This document shows, piece by piece, positions 1 through 10,816 of a stretch of 64,000 nucleotides of DNA. Position numbers and translations under genes: made by a program. This stretch comes from Microthyrium microscopicum (Eukaryota; Ascomycota; Dothideomycetes; Microthyriales; Microthyriaceae). Location: NCBI GenBank assembly GCA_010405405.1, contig MU004231.1:2061860-2125859 (forward strand). Direction: 5' to 3'. Every line of letters starts with the position of its first letter. The stretch's first letter is position 1. Below the pieces are notes generated by a model. That model was not told where the DNA came from. It saw nothing but the letters and a program-made list of their open reading frames with translations, and did no database searches.

Positions 1-836
1 TCATGCCACCATCCGGTCCTCGCTTGCCGGCACGTACCAGCCGCTTCTCGAGGTCCGGTCGCGTGCTGAGGTAGAATGTGGTATCTTTCATGCCCAGCGG
101 CTTGAAGATATGCTCCTCCATATATCCACCCAACGTCGTGTTATTCAACCGCCCGACCAAAATACCTGCCCAGTCGATACCACCACCATACACCCAGCCC
201 TCACCCGGATCGAAGAGCAGTGGTATATCATAAAGATGCTGCATGAATCCCTTCTTATCATCCGGAATGGGACCCACATCCTTGCGCCACGCGCGCAGTC
301 TTGAATCACCCCACTCATACGCAACGCCCGATGTATGCGTCAACAGCCTCCTCAGAGTAATCGGATTCTTGGCCGGACGCAAATTATACCCCTTCTCCGA
401 GTCATCAAGCGTAACGACCATTGGATTCTTGAATTCCGGTAAATGCGACTGTCCCAAATCCTCATCAAGATCGACCTGGCCGCGCTCGACGCAGCGCAGC
501 GCACATACGGAGGTGAGTAGTTTCGTGCAGCTGGCAATCCACATGATATCGTCATCTTTGATTGCTGGTGCATCTGGGAGGCGCGAATTGAAGCCGCATG
601 CTTTATGATAAAGTGATTTTCCTATAAGTCATACACATTAGCCAAAATGATATGCTATCACATAGATAGAATATACCGTTCTTGTCCACAGCAAGCAATA
701 CAAGACCAGGCGCGATATCAGCCTCGCGCTTAGTAGCCTCGGCCAAAATCGCTTCCCACTCGCTCGCAGATTCAGCCTGCCCGCCTTGCCCACCACCCAT
801 GATAGATTTCCAGTATTTCAAAATTGACTGAAACAT
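1..836 (-). CDS. Beta-lactamase-family serine hydrolase / transesterase, partial (C-terminus off the left edge)
   Basis: Exon 1 is 677-836 and exon 2 runs from 621 off the window at 1; the 55-base intron has a GTATAT donor and a TTATAG acceptor. The joined protein reads DKNGKSLYHKACGF across the junction. Residues 84-87 are SCTK, the SxxK catalytic motif of class C beta-lactamases and penicillin-binding-protein-like esterases (nucleophile Ser, general-base Lys). Downstream are RRLLTHTSG and GEGWVYGGGIDWAG, typical of the fold. No signal peptide is seen, so an intracellular esterase or acyltransferase (LovD/EstB-like) is likelier than a true antibiotic-hydrolysing enzyme. The substrate cannot be told. 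No biosynthetic cluster is visible beside it, although the left side is outside the window. Confidence 0.85.
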
Positions 837-2809
837 ATCGTTGATTCACAACTTTGGAGAAAGTTTGCAGCAAAAATGGCCAAGTGGACTAACTTCCCCA
901 TATATCAAGCAAGCAACAATCGGGCCGCGGATGATGGTTATTGCCGTTTGCTACATAGTTCATTCATTTGTAGTTGTGCAATAGGCAATTGCAGGACGCT
1001 AGTACCAAGAGCACGAATGAACTGCTTCAGTTGTAGATTAGCCTATCGAGCAAGACTGGGATGTCGTGCTGCTGCTATGAATTCGGAAGTGCCCTGGTTC
1101 AGCGGGGCTCGGATCAACTGTCAATTTGGGTGATTATCTACGAGCGATTGGAATGTGCGGGGCGGTTTGTTGAGATCAATTGGATCTTGTTGAGTTTGTG
1201 TTTTACGTGTTTCGATAGAGCGATGGAGGTTCAGCCTATCGAAAAACAGTAACACGGAAAAGCGTGCAAACAAAAAATAGTTCATGGTATAGTTACTATG
1301 CCACGTTCTTGGGGTCGAAACAAACTTCCGAAAAGATGGCTAGATTGCGCTAGTTATTGTGCTTTTTACTTCTTTTGGATATTGATTTTGCGTGTGAGCT
1401 ATTATCCCTATAAGACTTAAGGTTGACGATCAGGTCTTGTGGCTACAATCACCGCCCATTGGGACTGGGAAACAACAAGCAGGATCCAGACCCGGACTCT
1501 GTTCTCTGCATCAGGCAATTATACTGAGTCTTCTCATTGTAGGACTCGTCTGGTCTGAACTGGTAGGCATCAGGAATATTGCTCAACATCAAAAGCTTAG
1601 TGAAACACCAGACCACCAAACTGGCGTCCGCTTTTGGATACACAGGGAGTTTAAAAAGCTGGCGACAAGAATGAATCTCAGTGCCATTGACCTTCCAGAG
1701 TCAGGTTGGACAAAAGTCCAAACTTGCTCCTATTTCTGGTTGACTTCAAATTTCGCAGTCAGCAGGGTACCCGATCATGGACATGACCCAAGACACTGCA
1801 GGTTATGAAGGCCTCATTCTACACTTATTTCAAAGAGACCATCCTTTAGAGATGCGCACAATCTCCATGTCCTAGATTTAATGCAACACAGCTAAATAAG
1901 GGAGCCCAAGGGAGTTCAGCCAATGTACTAATCAGCTCATGCCGAGGACGGATGCAATCCCACCAGTTTCTCGCCTTGATTCATCAGCTCTGATAACCCC
2001 CAAGGGAGTCCAAGTCTATATCTGACAAATTCGAAGAACAATCAACGTCTCATTGCTACAAGTGCTTTCATCTTGCTTCGTTTTCGCACTGGAAATCTGT
2101 ATGGCAAAAGCCGATTTTCTGGTTGAGCAGATCCCGTCTCAAAGCCCAGGGACCAATCAGCGATCGATCCAACAAGTCTGGATGGATTTTCGGTGATTGA
2201 TACATTTCGATCAGCCTTTCTTTGGCTAAGTTGGCTTTGCAGGACTTTTAGTTTGTTAGCGTCTTCAGCTTTGTGTTCTTATCATGAAGTCGCTCATATC
2301 ATTGTCATGAACATGCGTAGTCCTTGGTGGTTCTCTTCAAGACTTCACGCAAAAAGACACATACCAGCGAGTAAGATATCAGATTCATCAAAGAAAGGAG
2401 CCGTCGTGATCATAGAAAGAGGCATTGGCGACATGATATTTCAAGCGCGTGGACTGGACACAGGTAACATTCTGATGTGGTGGACAATGGTAGGCAGCAA
2501 TTCGCGGGCGCATATCTCGGGTTATGAATGAAAATTCTGGCTTTTTCTTGCTTGAAAACGGCTGAAAGCATAGCCCAGCTACTGACCAGACCCCAAATGT
2601 ATCTTCTAAGCTCCTATCTGTATGTCGTCTTTGGCTCTGGGTTGGTCGAAAGTTGTTCCCTTGAGCGCCTAGAGAGCCATATTTAACTCTTCTAATTCCC
2701 TGCAATTTTAGGCATTCAATTTCGTTGTCAGCTTGTTGTATTAGTCACCATACTGTAGTATAATTCTTACGTTCTAGCTCTGCTCTTTCAAACGATCTGT
2801 TAGTACAAT
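837..2809. other. Gene-free interval (about 2 kb)
   Basis: Only short ORFs without family resemblance or splice continuity occur here (for example 1437-1808 on plus, 2193-2531 on plus). No transposon ends or RNA gene were recognised. The right end must hold the promoter of the acetate-type transporter; the AT-rich run CATATTTAACT near 2680-2690 could be its TATA-like element, which is a guess. Confidence 0.5.
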
Positions 2810-3813
2810 ATGTCTACCACCAACACCGAGCACTACACCACAAAAGACCTATCCTCAGAAGAGGGCGGACTCAAACATGTCGACGACAGCTTATCAACCG
2901 AAGACCATCTCCAAGACATCCAACGAGCTAATTCCGTAAACATGTCACCAGAGTTGTTCGAAAAACTCTTCCTCTCACCACAAAACGCAATCAAAGGAGA
3001 CCTCCGCAAAACATTTGCAAATCCCACACCACTAGCTGTCCTTGGTCTTGTCATGGCACTTACACCCTTCTCCTGCGATGTCATGGGATGGCGGGGAGCT
3101 GGTGGTGATGGCGCAGCTTCTACCGGCGCGTACTACTTTATGGGAGGTCTGCTTATGATCATTGGGTCAATTGGGGAATGGATTATGGGTGAGCTCGCAA
3201 TTCTCGTTCCCCTCTTGGTGATACTTGCTAACAGTTGCAGGTAACACATACCCTTTCGTCCTATTCGGCGCCTATGGGGGATTCTGGCTTAGCTTTGCGG
3301 CCACGTTGACACCATCCCTTGGGGCTTATGGGCACTATGCGTCCTCATACAGCGATGCCAATCCATCAGCCGGGCTCGACGATCCAACCTTTGCTGCTTC
3401 TTTTGGTTTTTACCTTCTGGCTATGGCTGTGTTGTCCTTCATCTTCGCTGTGGGCACTCTTCGACTCAACATTTGCCTCATGGTTGTCGAATGGGGTTTG
3501 ACTATCTGCTTTGGTCTGCTTACTGCAACATTCTGGAATCTATCGCAAGGCAATGCAGCAGCAGCTGGGAAATGTCTCATCGTAAGTCTCCTTTCACTCC
3601 ATATGCCGGGACAGCAATTAGTTCCAGATTAATCACGAACTGACTTCATCGCTCTAGGCCGGAGGAGCGTTCGGGTTTATCGCTTCTGCAGGTGCTTGGT
3701 GGATATTGGCAGCTCAAATACTTGCGGCAGTTCAGTTTCCGATTAGTCTTCCGGTCGGTGATATGAGTTCTGTATTCCCTGCAGCGAGAGTGAAGGAAGA
3801 TAACTTGGTCTAA
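2810..3813 (+). CDS. GPR1/FUN34/YaaH (SatP/AcpA) family acetate-type transporter
   Basis: Three exons, 2810-3188, 3241-3581 and 3658-3813, give 291 aa, the usual length for the family. A hydrophilic N-terminus of about 75 residues is followed by NPTPLAVLG, a variant of the family signature (N-P-A/T-P-L-G-L) that begins TM1. About six membrane segments follow, ending SLPVGDMSSVF and a short polar tail. Known members (Aspergillus AcpA, yeast Ady2/Ato1) carry acetate, and some carry ammonium, across the plasma membrane; substrate here is inferred from family only. Introns are 52 and 76 bases with GTGAGC and GTAAGT donors. The start is the first ATG of the frame and matches the length of relatives. 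Acetoacetyl-CoA synthetase lies far away in the window, so no functional cluster is implied. Confidence 0.9.
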
Positions 3814-4070
3814 GGGTAGAAAAACCGTTGTTATGATCTCAGTAAAAGATGGATAGGTTCACAGCTACTAGATAGGAGTTCAGCAGCGTGTAGAGATGTC
3901 ATAATGCACAAAATAAGCAGCCACCACATCTGTCTCGACAGTCATATTTTTTCACTGTTCAAGCCAAATGTGTGACTCTTTTGTAGTCCACAATAAAGCT
4001 TCCAAAGAAAAGACAGGATAAGTCCAGTTCTCACCTTAGCATTCGACAGTAAACCAGTTCCTAGAGACAC

Positions 4071-4880
4071 CTAAACCTCTTCCCATTCTCCTCGTTCATA
4101 GTTCAAGACTTTGAATCGAAATGGAGCAGAGCTAATTAAGTGCCTCATTGCTATTATTGGTTCGTCCTCTTTAGGTGGAAATCGGACTTCCCTCCAAGCC
4201 CGTGACTCCCACGGTTCGTTTAGTTTCCATTTGAACAGATCAAAGGTTTTACAGTTTTGGATCACGAAAAACGCGTTCAGGTAGGTCATTGAGGCTTCCA
4301 AGTACCAAGAAACAAGTTTCAAGTCGATACGTAAATCTCTGATACTTGGGAAACAACTCAAGATTGATGCGGAAAGCCATGGCTCTCGAGTTTTTTCGGG
4401 CTGTTGATGAGCTGCGGATTCTCCCGGAACGCTTTCAGCATATCAAAGTCCAGGTATATGGACCTAACGAATTGCAGTTTAGTAGGTGTGAAAGAACTTG
4501 ACCAGTCATGTAAGTTGTGGAAATGGTGGAATGTGAAAGTATTTGAAGAGTAGAGAATTGGAAGGGTCTCTTGGTAGCTGCCACGCTTGGCTGGCTATTT
4601 CGATTGAACAAGATACATGGGATTCTTACATTCTGCGACAGGACTGAAGCAGCGGTAAGATATTTTGACGGATCTGAGACTTGTAGCTGGGTGACTCGTA
4701 GATCGGGGTACACAAGTGACATCGAGTGCGTAATATCCTACAATGCATCCTTACTTCCCTTCCCCAGACGCATGCTGGTATTTCAAGGCACAATGAGACC
4801 CTTTGAAGAAGTTGACATGCTGTATCTTGGCTCAGCTGGTCATGACCAAATTGACCCACTTTTGGAAAGGGTTGTATCAT
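4071..4880 (-). pseudogene. Decayed DUF7730/F-box-like gene
   Basis: Reading the minus strand in two frames recovers pieces of one fungal DUF7730-type domain. Near 4830 is LCLEIPACVWGREV, a worn version of the LPxEIRxxIYxxV opening. At about 4465-4590 is YQETLPILYSSNTFTF, a hallmark of the domain, continuing to QFVRSIYLDFDM. In a different frame, 4071-4420, are SILSCFPSIRDLRIDL and an acidic tail. Stops and at least one frame change separate the pieces (for example a TAG just before the YQETLPI segment, and a shift around 4440), and no intron with good splice sites reconciles them. I call it a dead host gene. The alternative, an unusual multi-intron gene, is less likely. Confidence 0.5.
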
Positions 4881-5033
4881 TATCTCATGTCTGATCAGTC
4901 ACTGCGAGAAACAATCGATTGCTATGATCACTTGTACTCCGTGAACATAAGATGGGAGATTAGTGGAATAGTTGTCAGCGACTCAATGGATGTACAAAGT
5001 TCTTAAGTAAGAATTGAACCACCATGCTTGTTC

Positions 5034-5910
5034 TTAGATTGGATTATCTGCCGCAATAAGAGGAAATGAACCCCAACTAACCAGCGCTTTGTTTGCGCTC
5101 TTGAGTATGGAGTCGTAGTCCTTTTCCATCGATTTCTCGACATTGGGAAAATTTACCAGTGAAAGTTTGAGATAGTGTGCAATCTCCTGACCGCATGTTA
5201 GCAGCTAGACTGAACTAAAGGCTAAAGGAGCTTGCACTGAAAATAATTGAAGCAGACATCAGGACGAATAGACAACAATAGCGAGGGAGTGAAGATTTTC
5301 GGAATAGTCACTTACATTAGATGTTCCGAACAGATCGTAGGTTGTTTGGAACATAGTCTGATTCGCATAATCTCTCAGATCCTGGGTACTTAGACCCGGG
5401 CTCGTGGAGCTTATCTTCTTGTAGTATTTATTGTATGTATCGGCAATAAGTGCCGTTGATTTGTCGACTATGTTGGCGTACTACATTGAATGATCAGTAT
5501 CATCTAGGGACTTAGGCTTAAAAACAAACTTACATCACTGAATGCTTTGCCAATTGCTTTGGCATCGTTGGTGCTGTTGGCTACAAGAGGCTTTTGGGAA
5601 CCCGTGGTTAAGAAAGCGAAATGTTCTGCCCGACTCCAATGACCCGTATCCACGCTGAGCATCTAGCAATTGTCAGTCTAACCAGCCAGTTCTACTCGAG
5701 ATGGCATGAACATACATTCCAAGGGCTTTGTGGACCATCATCGAAGAATACGTTCGAGGCATTCAAAAGTTTTACTGCAGCTTCAATATTGGCACCGTCT
5801 TCGGCATTGACCACCGCTGTAACGACTTCTGCCGGCGTGGTTGGGACCGCTGTCGCCAAAGAAGCAAAGAACGTAAGGAGCAAAGCAAACGTAGAGACGT
5901 GGAAGCGCAT
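5034..5910 (-). CDS. Small secreted protein of unknown function, four exons
   Basis: Exons 5716-5910, 5534-5662, 5316-5480 and 5034-5186 join to 213 aa. All three introns have GTAWGT-type donors, and the third uses the distal acceptor GGTCAG because the nearer one leads at once to a stop. Residues 1-21 form a signal peptide (MRFHVSTFALLLTFFASLAT, cleavage near ATA-VP). The mature protein, about 190 residues, is polar, with alternating alanine-rich helical stretches (AEVVTAVVNAEDGANIEAAVKLL), a Tyr/Lys-rich middle (YNKYYKK) and almost no cysteine. I recognise no family; HsbA-like or other hydrophobic-surface-binding proteins share the size and helical character but I cannot show homology. It is probably extracellular or cell-wall associated. 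Confidence 0.65.
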
Positions 5911-6426
5911 CGTGAAGCAGTTCGTTATATTTTCTGGAAGATATGTTGTAAAAGATCAAGAAGATTTGTCTGAACCAGAGAAAGGCAAAGAGTGATTGTC
6001 ATGAGAAATGAAGCAGCCACAACAGGAAACAAGATCTTATTATAATTGACATCTTGAATGAGCTTTTCAAAACACGGGCTGATAAAATGTGGCTTGGGCT
6101 GAGCGACCATGCGATGTCAGTGTGTCACCCTGAGCCTTGAGGTAGTGAACTCACTTGGCATTCGGATTCAAATGTATAGTAGCCGCAACCAGGGATGTAC
6201 TAACAGCTGTAGACAGTCAGGTACATGATAAAGATTGCTACAACATGCCCATATGTGGAGACTTGGCTAATATAATTCTGACGAATTGGTATTGTTGAGA
6301 GAGCATTCTAGGTGTAAGGGATGAGAGCAAAGTCTGATAGAATCATAGAAAGCCAGCTACGTATTCCCCCTGCGTAGAGATTACCTAGCTCGCGATCAAT
6401 CGTGTTGGGCGTTCTATTCTCTCGTA

Positions 6427-6651
6427 CAGTGCTGTCGGGGACCTGCTTATCCCCCCCCAAAATTGTTGACAAGAAAAGTCAAGAGCTGGTTGGCTGAGCG
6501 GTAAGCCATATCGTCTACATCAGGCTTAGCCTACTGGTTTTATTGTTTACACCAATAGTATTTGCTTAAGGCTTGAGTCAAAGCCAATCACATCGTGAAT
6601 AGGTACTTCACGATTTTAGGGGGGGGGATAAGCAGGTCCCCGACAGCACTG
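6427..6651. mobile_element. 225-bp MITE with 32-bp terminal inverted repeats and TA target duplication
   Basis: The left end CAGTGCTGTCGGGGACCTGC... (6427-6458) is mirrored perfectly by 6619-6651, apart from one extra G in the poly-G at the inner edge. TA flanks both ends (6425-6426 and 6652-6653), the signature of Tc1/mariner/pogo (Fot1-like) transposition. There is no coding capacity, so it needs a transposase from elsewhere. The repeats are near-identical, suggesting a fairly recent insertion. Confidence 0.85.
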
Positions 6652-6653
6652 TA

Positions 6654-7017
6654 TCGCGAGTCTAGAGCATTCTTAAATGACAAGTTGTTGGAAGAACGCG
6701 TCCACAGCGTTTGTTGTAAGCTCCGGCTAAGCCTAGGCTAGCTAGGCTAGTTCCATTTAGCTGAGGCTCTTTTGTATGCTTTCTCAGCCCTGCCTTCAAA
6801 ACTAGACGTCCGCTTTGGGTCCTGACTCCTTGCAACAACTTAACAACTAAATCTTTCTTGGTTGGAAGATCTTTCCTGGAGAAGCTGGCTTTTTCCAGAA
6901 TTTTCGAGTGTTGCAATGAATAGTATAGTAGGTCCCACAGAGCTCTGCAGTGACTGCGAGTTTCTGGCTCTTCCAGAAGCAATGAATATATGAACCGGTG
7001 CATAACAATTGTCCTTC
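6654..7017. other. Spacer between the MITE and the 5S rRNA gene
   Basis: No supported gene. A small palindromic run built on CCTAGGCTAGCTAGG lies near 6731-6750. The minus-strand ORF crossing 6662-7003 has no recognisable family and overlaps the 5S gene region in an adjacent frame, so I do not accept it. Confidence 0.4.
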
Positions 7018-7136
7018 ACGTACGGCCATAGGTCGAAGAATACAAGGCGTCCCGTCCGCTCCGCCCTATTTAAGCTTCGAACCGGTAGATTAGTATTGCG
7101 GTGGGTGACCACGTGAGAATCCCTACTGCTGTACGT
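7018..7136 (+). rRNA. 5S ribosomal RNA
   Basis: The 119-base stretch matches the fungal 5S pattern throughout: GGCGTCCCGTCCGCTC in helix III, TTAAGC and the box A/IE region, then GGTGGGTGACCAC (box C of the internal Pol III promoter) and GAATCCCTACTGCTGTACG at the 3' end. Helix I closes (ACGTACGG with CTGTACGT), helix II closes (GGTCGAAG with CTTCGAACC, one bulged A), and helix III closes (GGCG with CGCC). A T8 run follows at once. Unlinked single 5S copies are normal in filamentous ascomycetes. It looks intact and functional. Confidence 0.92.
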
Positions 7137-7143
7137 TTTTTTT
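7136..7143 (+). terminator. RNA polymerase III terminator of the 5S gene
   Basis: A run of eight T residues sits directly at the 3' end of the 5S rRNA, as expected of a Pol III stop signal. Confidence 0.85.
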
Positions 7144-8011
7144 GCACTTCGTGGGTCTGGAGGAGTGAACAATTCTAGTTGCCGGCGGGTGGGAAGATAT
7201 CAGCTTAAGTAGACTTTTTTTTGAGCACTCGTATTGCTGTGCCGCAACGTACAGTCATTGAATCCTTCAGAACAGGCACCCTTGTTGAGGATCAATGCTA
7301 TCAAGATAATTAGCACTACCGTTAATATACCCGGCAACTATTTGACAAATAAACTTCTGTCCACCATGAAAGATATCAATATTAAAGGTCGCTCTGTATT
7401 AAGCAATATCTAAGAAATCAGTTCGCTAGAACATAACACGCTAGCAGCGTTGAAAGAGCATCAATTGATTCGTACATGTCAGACTTCTTCCACCCCTGCC
7501 AGAAATGCCCCTAGTTAATTCTCCTCCCCCTGTGCCCGTTGTTTTGTGAAACTTGCCGCCTTGTTTCTACAGGTAGCTTCCTATCTACGAGGTATAATAC
7601 CAATGCCTACTAGGCATGGTTATTGATCTCATCCTTCCTGGACTTAAGGAAGCTGGGTTTAGCTCCTGGCTATATCTAAGCATACCGGTGTCTGTGCCAT
7701 CGTCCAGTCTACACGATTCAGCAACAATTTCTTTATCTAGAGAGAGCTTGACTGCTAACTTAGTAGTAGCCAGTGATCATTCTCTTAGTCGGCTCATCTC
7801 ACACTGCGCAATTTTCTCTCACCAGTATTTCTCAATGATTGGGTTGGAAGTTTGGTACATTACTAAATACAGTACTGAACCCCATTCAGATCCCCAAATA
7901 CCAATCATGGGCCCGACTTGTAAACCCCGCACCGAACATCTCGAGAATCGAAAACGATACAGCTTTATTGTTACCTAGCAAGAGTCGGTCAAAAAGCCCG
8001 TTGCGTTGACC
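7144..8011. other. Gene-free interval downstream of 5S
   Basis: A plus-strand ORF at 7616-7978 (120 codons) is open but has no family resemblance, no signal peptide and no spliced partner. Nothing else was recognised. Confidence 0.4.
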
Positions 8012-8472
8012 TCAGATCGGATCAAGATTATAGTTGCTCTTTGGGAGACCACAAACAGCATTAGGGTCCTTTTTGAATCCGTTACGCTTCCGTTCCTCGT
8101 GCGCTTGCTTTACCTCCTCTATTTTTTGCCTTGATGGTGGCTTGAATCGAAATTCGTCCGGTGGGTTGAACATGTCCTGATCAGAAACGCCACGCCCATC
8201 TACACCTCTAAATGCGTCTTCTTTAGCTTGACTGAATGGCAAGCGATCCAAGTACTCTTTAATCTGTGCGTTTGAAAGGCGTACAGCGTCAAGAACCTCC
8301 AGTGTTTCTGACTGATATATACGGTACACACCATCACAAGCAAGGTGAGACAAGTCGTGGTGGTTGAGATCACGCTTGAGTGATTGGCATATCGACTTTA
8401 GGGTTCGTGTCTAAAGCAGTGTTAGCTGACATGAATGAGGCCCTCTTAACTGTGGCATACTTCTTCCGACAT
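8012..8472 (-). CDS. Conserved-looking 136-aa protein of unknown function
   Basis: A 12-base first exon (8461-8472, MSEE) joins through a 50-base intron (GTATGC donor, GCTAAC branch site, TTTAG acceptor) to 8012-8410. The protein is charged and mostly helical: TRTLKSICQSLKRDL, then DAVRLSNAQIKEYLDRLPFSQAKEDAFRG, then PPSRQKIEEVKQAHEERKRNGF, ending NYNLDPI. No membrane segment or signal peptide is present. The middle faintly recalls ubiquinol-cytochrome c reductase 14-kDa subunits (YLDRLP followed by a basic helix), but the match is too weak to name it. The coding call rests on the clean intron that extends the frame and on the even, protein-like composition. Confidence 0.6.
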
Positions 8473-9462
8473 ATCTTCTGGGGATGGAACCGGATGGTAT
8501 GGCGAAGAAGGTAGGATTGAGGATTGAGGTTTGATCTGATTTAGGACAACTAGATGGGGAAGATAAAAGAGATAGGAGTAGGTAAAAAACCCCACACTCG
8601 ACCAAGAGAGTACATCAGGCAGAACGGCTCACAAGCAGTGGCAAATACCTTGTTTTCTTCCAATAATGAGGCTGATCACCAGAGTTGACTGTCACCAATG
8701 CCACCATTAGGTACCCTGCAATCGATCGCCTCACCTTGCAGGTCAGGTCTCTTTGATTGGTTATTATGCCTACCTAATGAGACTGTCACTGCTACAGCCG
8801 GATACTTGGTCAAGATCGGAAAACACATATATTCATTCAGGAATCGGATAAACAAGGGTCTATAGATATGAGAATCCAACGACAGCGACATATATCCACT
8901 AGATTCAATATTGGCAGGCGACCTTTTGACAACTACTTAGCTGCAGTATTCTCGCGAACTCCTCAGATACACCTCATCAGCACAATGTATTCGATCAGTC
9001 GCCTCCAACCCGTCCTTTCACCTTCTCGCCATGCGTGGCTAGAAGTCATTACAGATTCCCGGCTGGTCAGATTCACCATCATAGGTACAACTTTCACAAC
9101 CATTGTCAACGCATGTAGCATGATCCCAGTATCCAATAGTCGATCAATCCACCCGTTTTTGTAATTTCTTAATAACATCATTAATGTCGTACTTCTTAGA
9201 CATGTCGTCTCGTCGACTCATGCTGCTTCTGTCTTGGGTACTCCAGCAAAAACCACATGCATAATACGGCAATCTTGGAAAGTTCGCATATTGCAAACTA
9301 CTTTGTAGTAATATCAAGCAGGTGTGAACTTTGAATTTGCTGAATTCGTAGTGAGGGAAAAGTTGATCAAAAATTCAGAATACGTGAGATGGCTTGGTAT
9401 AAGGCTGAGATTTCAGAGGAGTGAAGTTAGGAGAGGGGCTTCAGCCTCGCGAAGAGTGGGGG
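8473..9462. other. Gene-free interval
   Basis: Overlapping ORFs of 70-100 codons on both strands near 8868-9181 mirror one another and show no family. The 5' end may contain the promoter of the 136-aa protein gene; nothing else was recognised. Confidence 0.4.
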
Positions 9463-10051
9463 TATGACGGCGCATTACCGCCAACCCCGCTCAAGTTAAG
9501 AACTTCTAAACTTCTAAACTTCTAAAGTATTCTGCGAGCATAAGGTACACCGCTCTACCTTCAATATAGCATTTCTAAAATTTCTAAAGAAGCTAAAAGA
9601 TTAAGTAAAGAAAATAGCATCTTTTAACTTCTTTAGATTTTTTATTAAAAGCTTCTTAGCTACTAAATTTAAATAGTTTATTTAGCTAATTCTAAAGTAT
9701 ATTTTCTTTTATTAAAAGTATATCTACTAAATTAAGTAGGCCTATTTTAATCTAATCTAATCTTGCTAGATCTATAATTTTCTAATTAATGAAGCTTAAT
9801 AAGAGTAGTTACTAAATTAGTAAGTACTTACTAAACCTACATAACTACTTATACTTTAATAAAAAATGCAAAAAAGCTAAAAGATGCTACTCCTTTTATT
9901 TAATCTTTTGGCTTCTTTAGAAGCATTAGAACTATTATATTAGAGGTAGAAATGCGTGTTTTATGTGCTTGTAGATAACTCTGGAACTTTAGAAGTTTAG
10001 AAGTTTAGAAGTTCTTATCTTGAGCGAGGTTGGCGGTAATGCGCCGTCATA
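9463..10051. mobile_element. 589-bp AT-rich fold-back element (long-TIR MITE)
   Basis: The ends are inverted copies: TATGACGGCGCATTACCGCC at 9463 and its complement ending at 10051. The repeat continues inward through a CTTCTAAA-rich run and an imperfect arm (about 9575-9620 against 9865-9930), so most of the element can fold on itself. GTGGGGG flanks both sides (9456-9462 and 10052-10058) as a 7-base target duplication; counting the shared A it could be 8 bases. That suggests a hAT- or Mutator-type origin; a TA duplication is also possible to read. The core is far more AT-rich than its surroundings, as RIP or age would give. No coding capacity. Confidence 0.8.
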
Positions 10052-10058
10052 GTGGGGG

Positions 10059-10816
10059 CTATTGATTGTCTCCAGCCACAAAATATCAAAGGACTCCTGT
10101 AAATCAGTTGAACAGTCGCTTAGAATTACCGTCATGTAATGTAGTATTTTGATAATGCTAGATTATTCAAATGTCCAGTTGTTCATTGAAAGAAATATTT
10201 CAAAAAAGCTCTTTCTGTTGGAAATCAACAACCGACAAACACATCGAACCTGTTCTGATACTCCAATCAAACCCGCAGAGCGCCCATTACTCGCGGAAAC
10301 AAGCGCTTTTGGAAATAATTCCCCAGCTTGCGCTCGGAAAAGACGGCAGTCTAGGACTTATGTACTCAACGGGTGTGGCGTTCGAGCCATGGAGTGTCCA
10401 ACCAATAGCATACGCTCCTTGATCATGCTTTTCTGTGAACCTTCGTCCTCCCCAGACTTGGTCGCGTCCACTGTCCCAAAATAAAGCACGATCGGACTGG
10501 CGGCATCAAGTGATTCGGTGAGCTTCATGACAAGCTTTGACGGGCGGGAGTATGCGAGTCTAACCATGCTCCTCCTGCTGTCTCAGGGATGTTGGAATCC
10601 GACAGCGGCAGTTGGCGATTGCATAACTGTCGATAGCGGGACTCGTTTTGAGGGGCAAGGAGATGATTCAAGGTGATAATTTCTTGCAAAATAAAAGTCT
10701 GTTCCAGGCTTTGCTTTCAAGTTCACTGGAAGTTTATCGAATCTTCACTAAATGAAAATCAACACATGTTGAGCATACGTTTGTGATAGATTCACCACTT
10801 CGCGAAACACGATTTC
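10059..10816. other. Intergenic region upstream of the MFS exporter
   Basis: Three overlapping ORFs (10149-10567, both strands) show no family resemblance. The last 200 bases should hold the exporter promoter; no clear TATA box is seen. Confidence 0.4.

Noticed and set aside
1437-1808. 123-codon plus ORF
   Set aside because: No family, no signal peptide, no splice partner; mirrored by a minus ORF.
6485-6600. Functional tRNA inside the MITE
   Set aside because: D-arm and T-like arm are suggestive, but no acceptor stem or proper anticodon arm forms; kept only as a promoter-box observation.
7616-7978. 120-codon plus ORF
   Set aside because: Composition unlike neighbouring genes and no recognisable domain.
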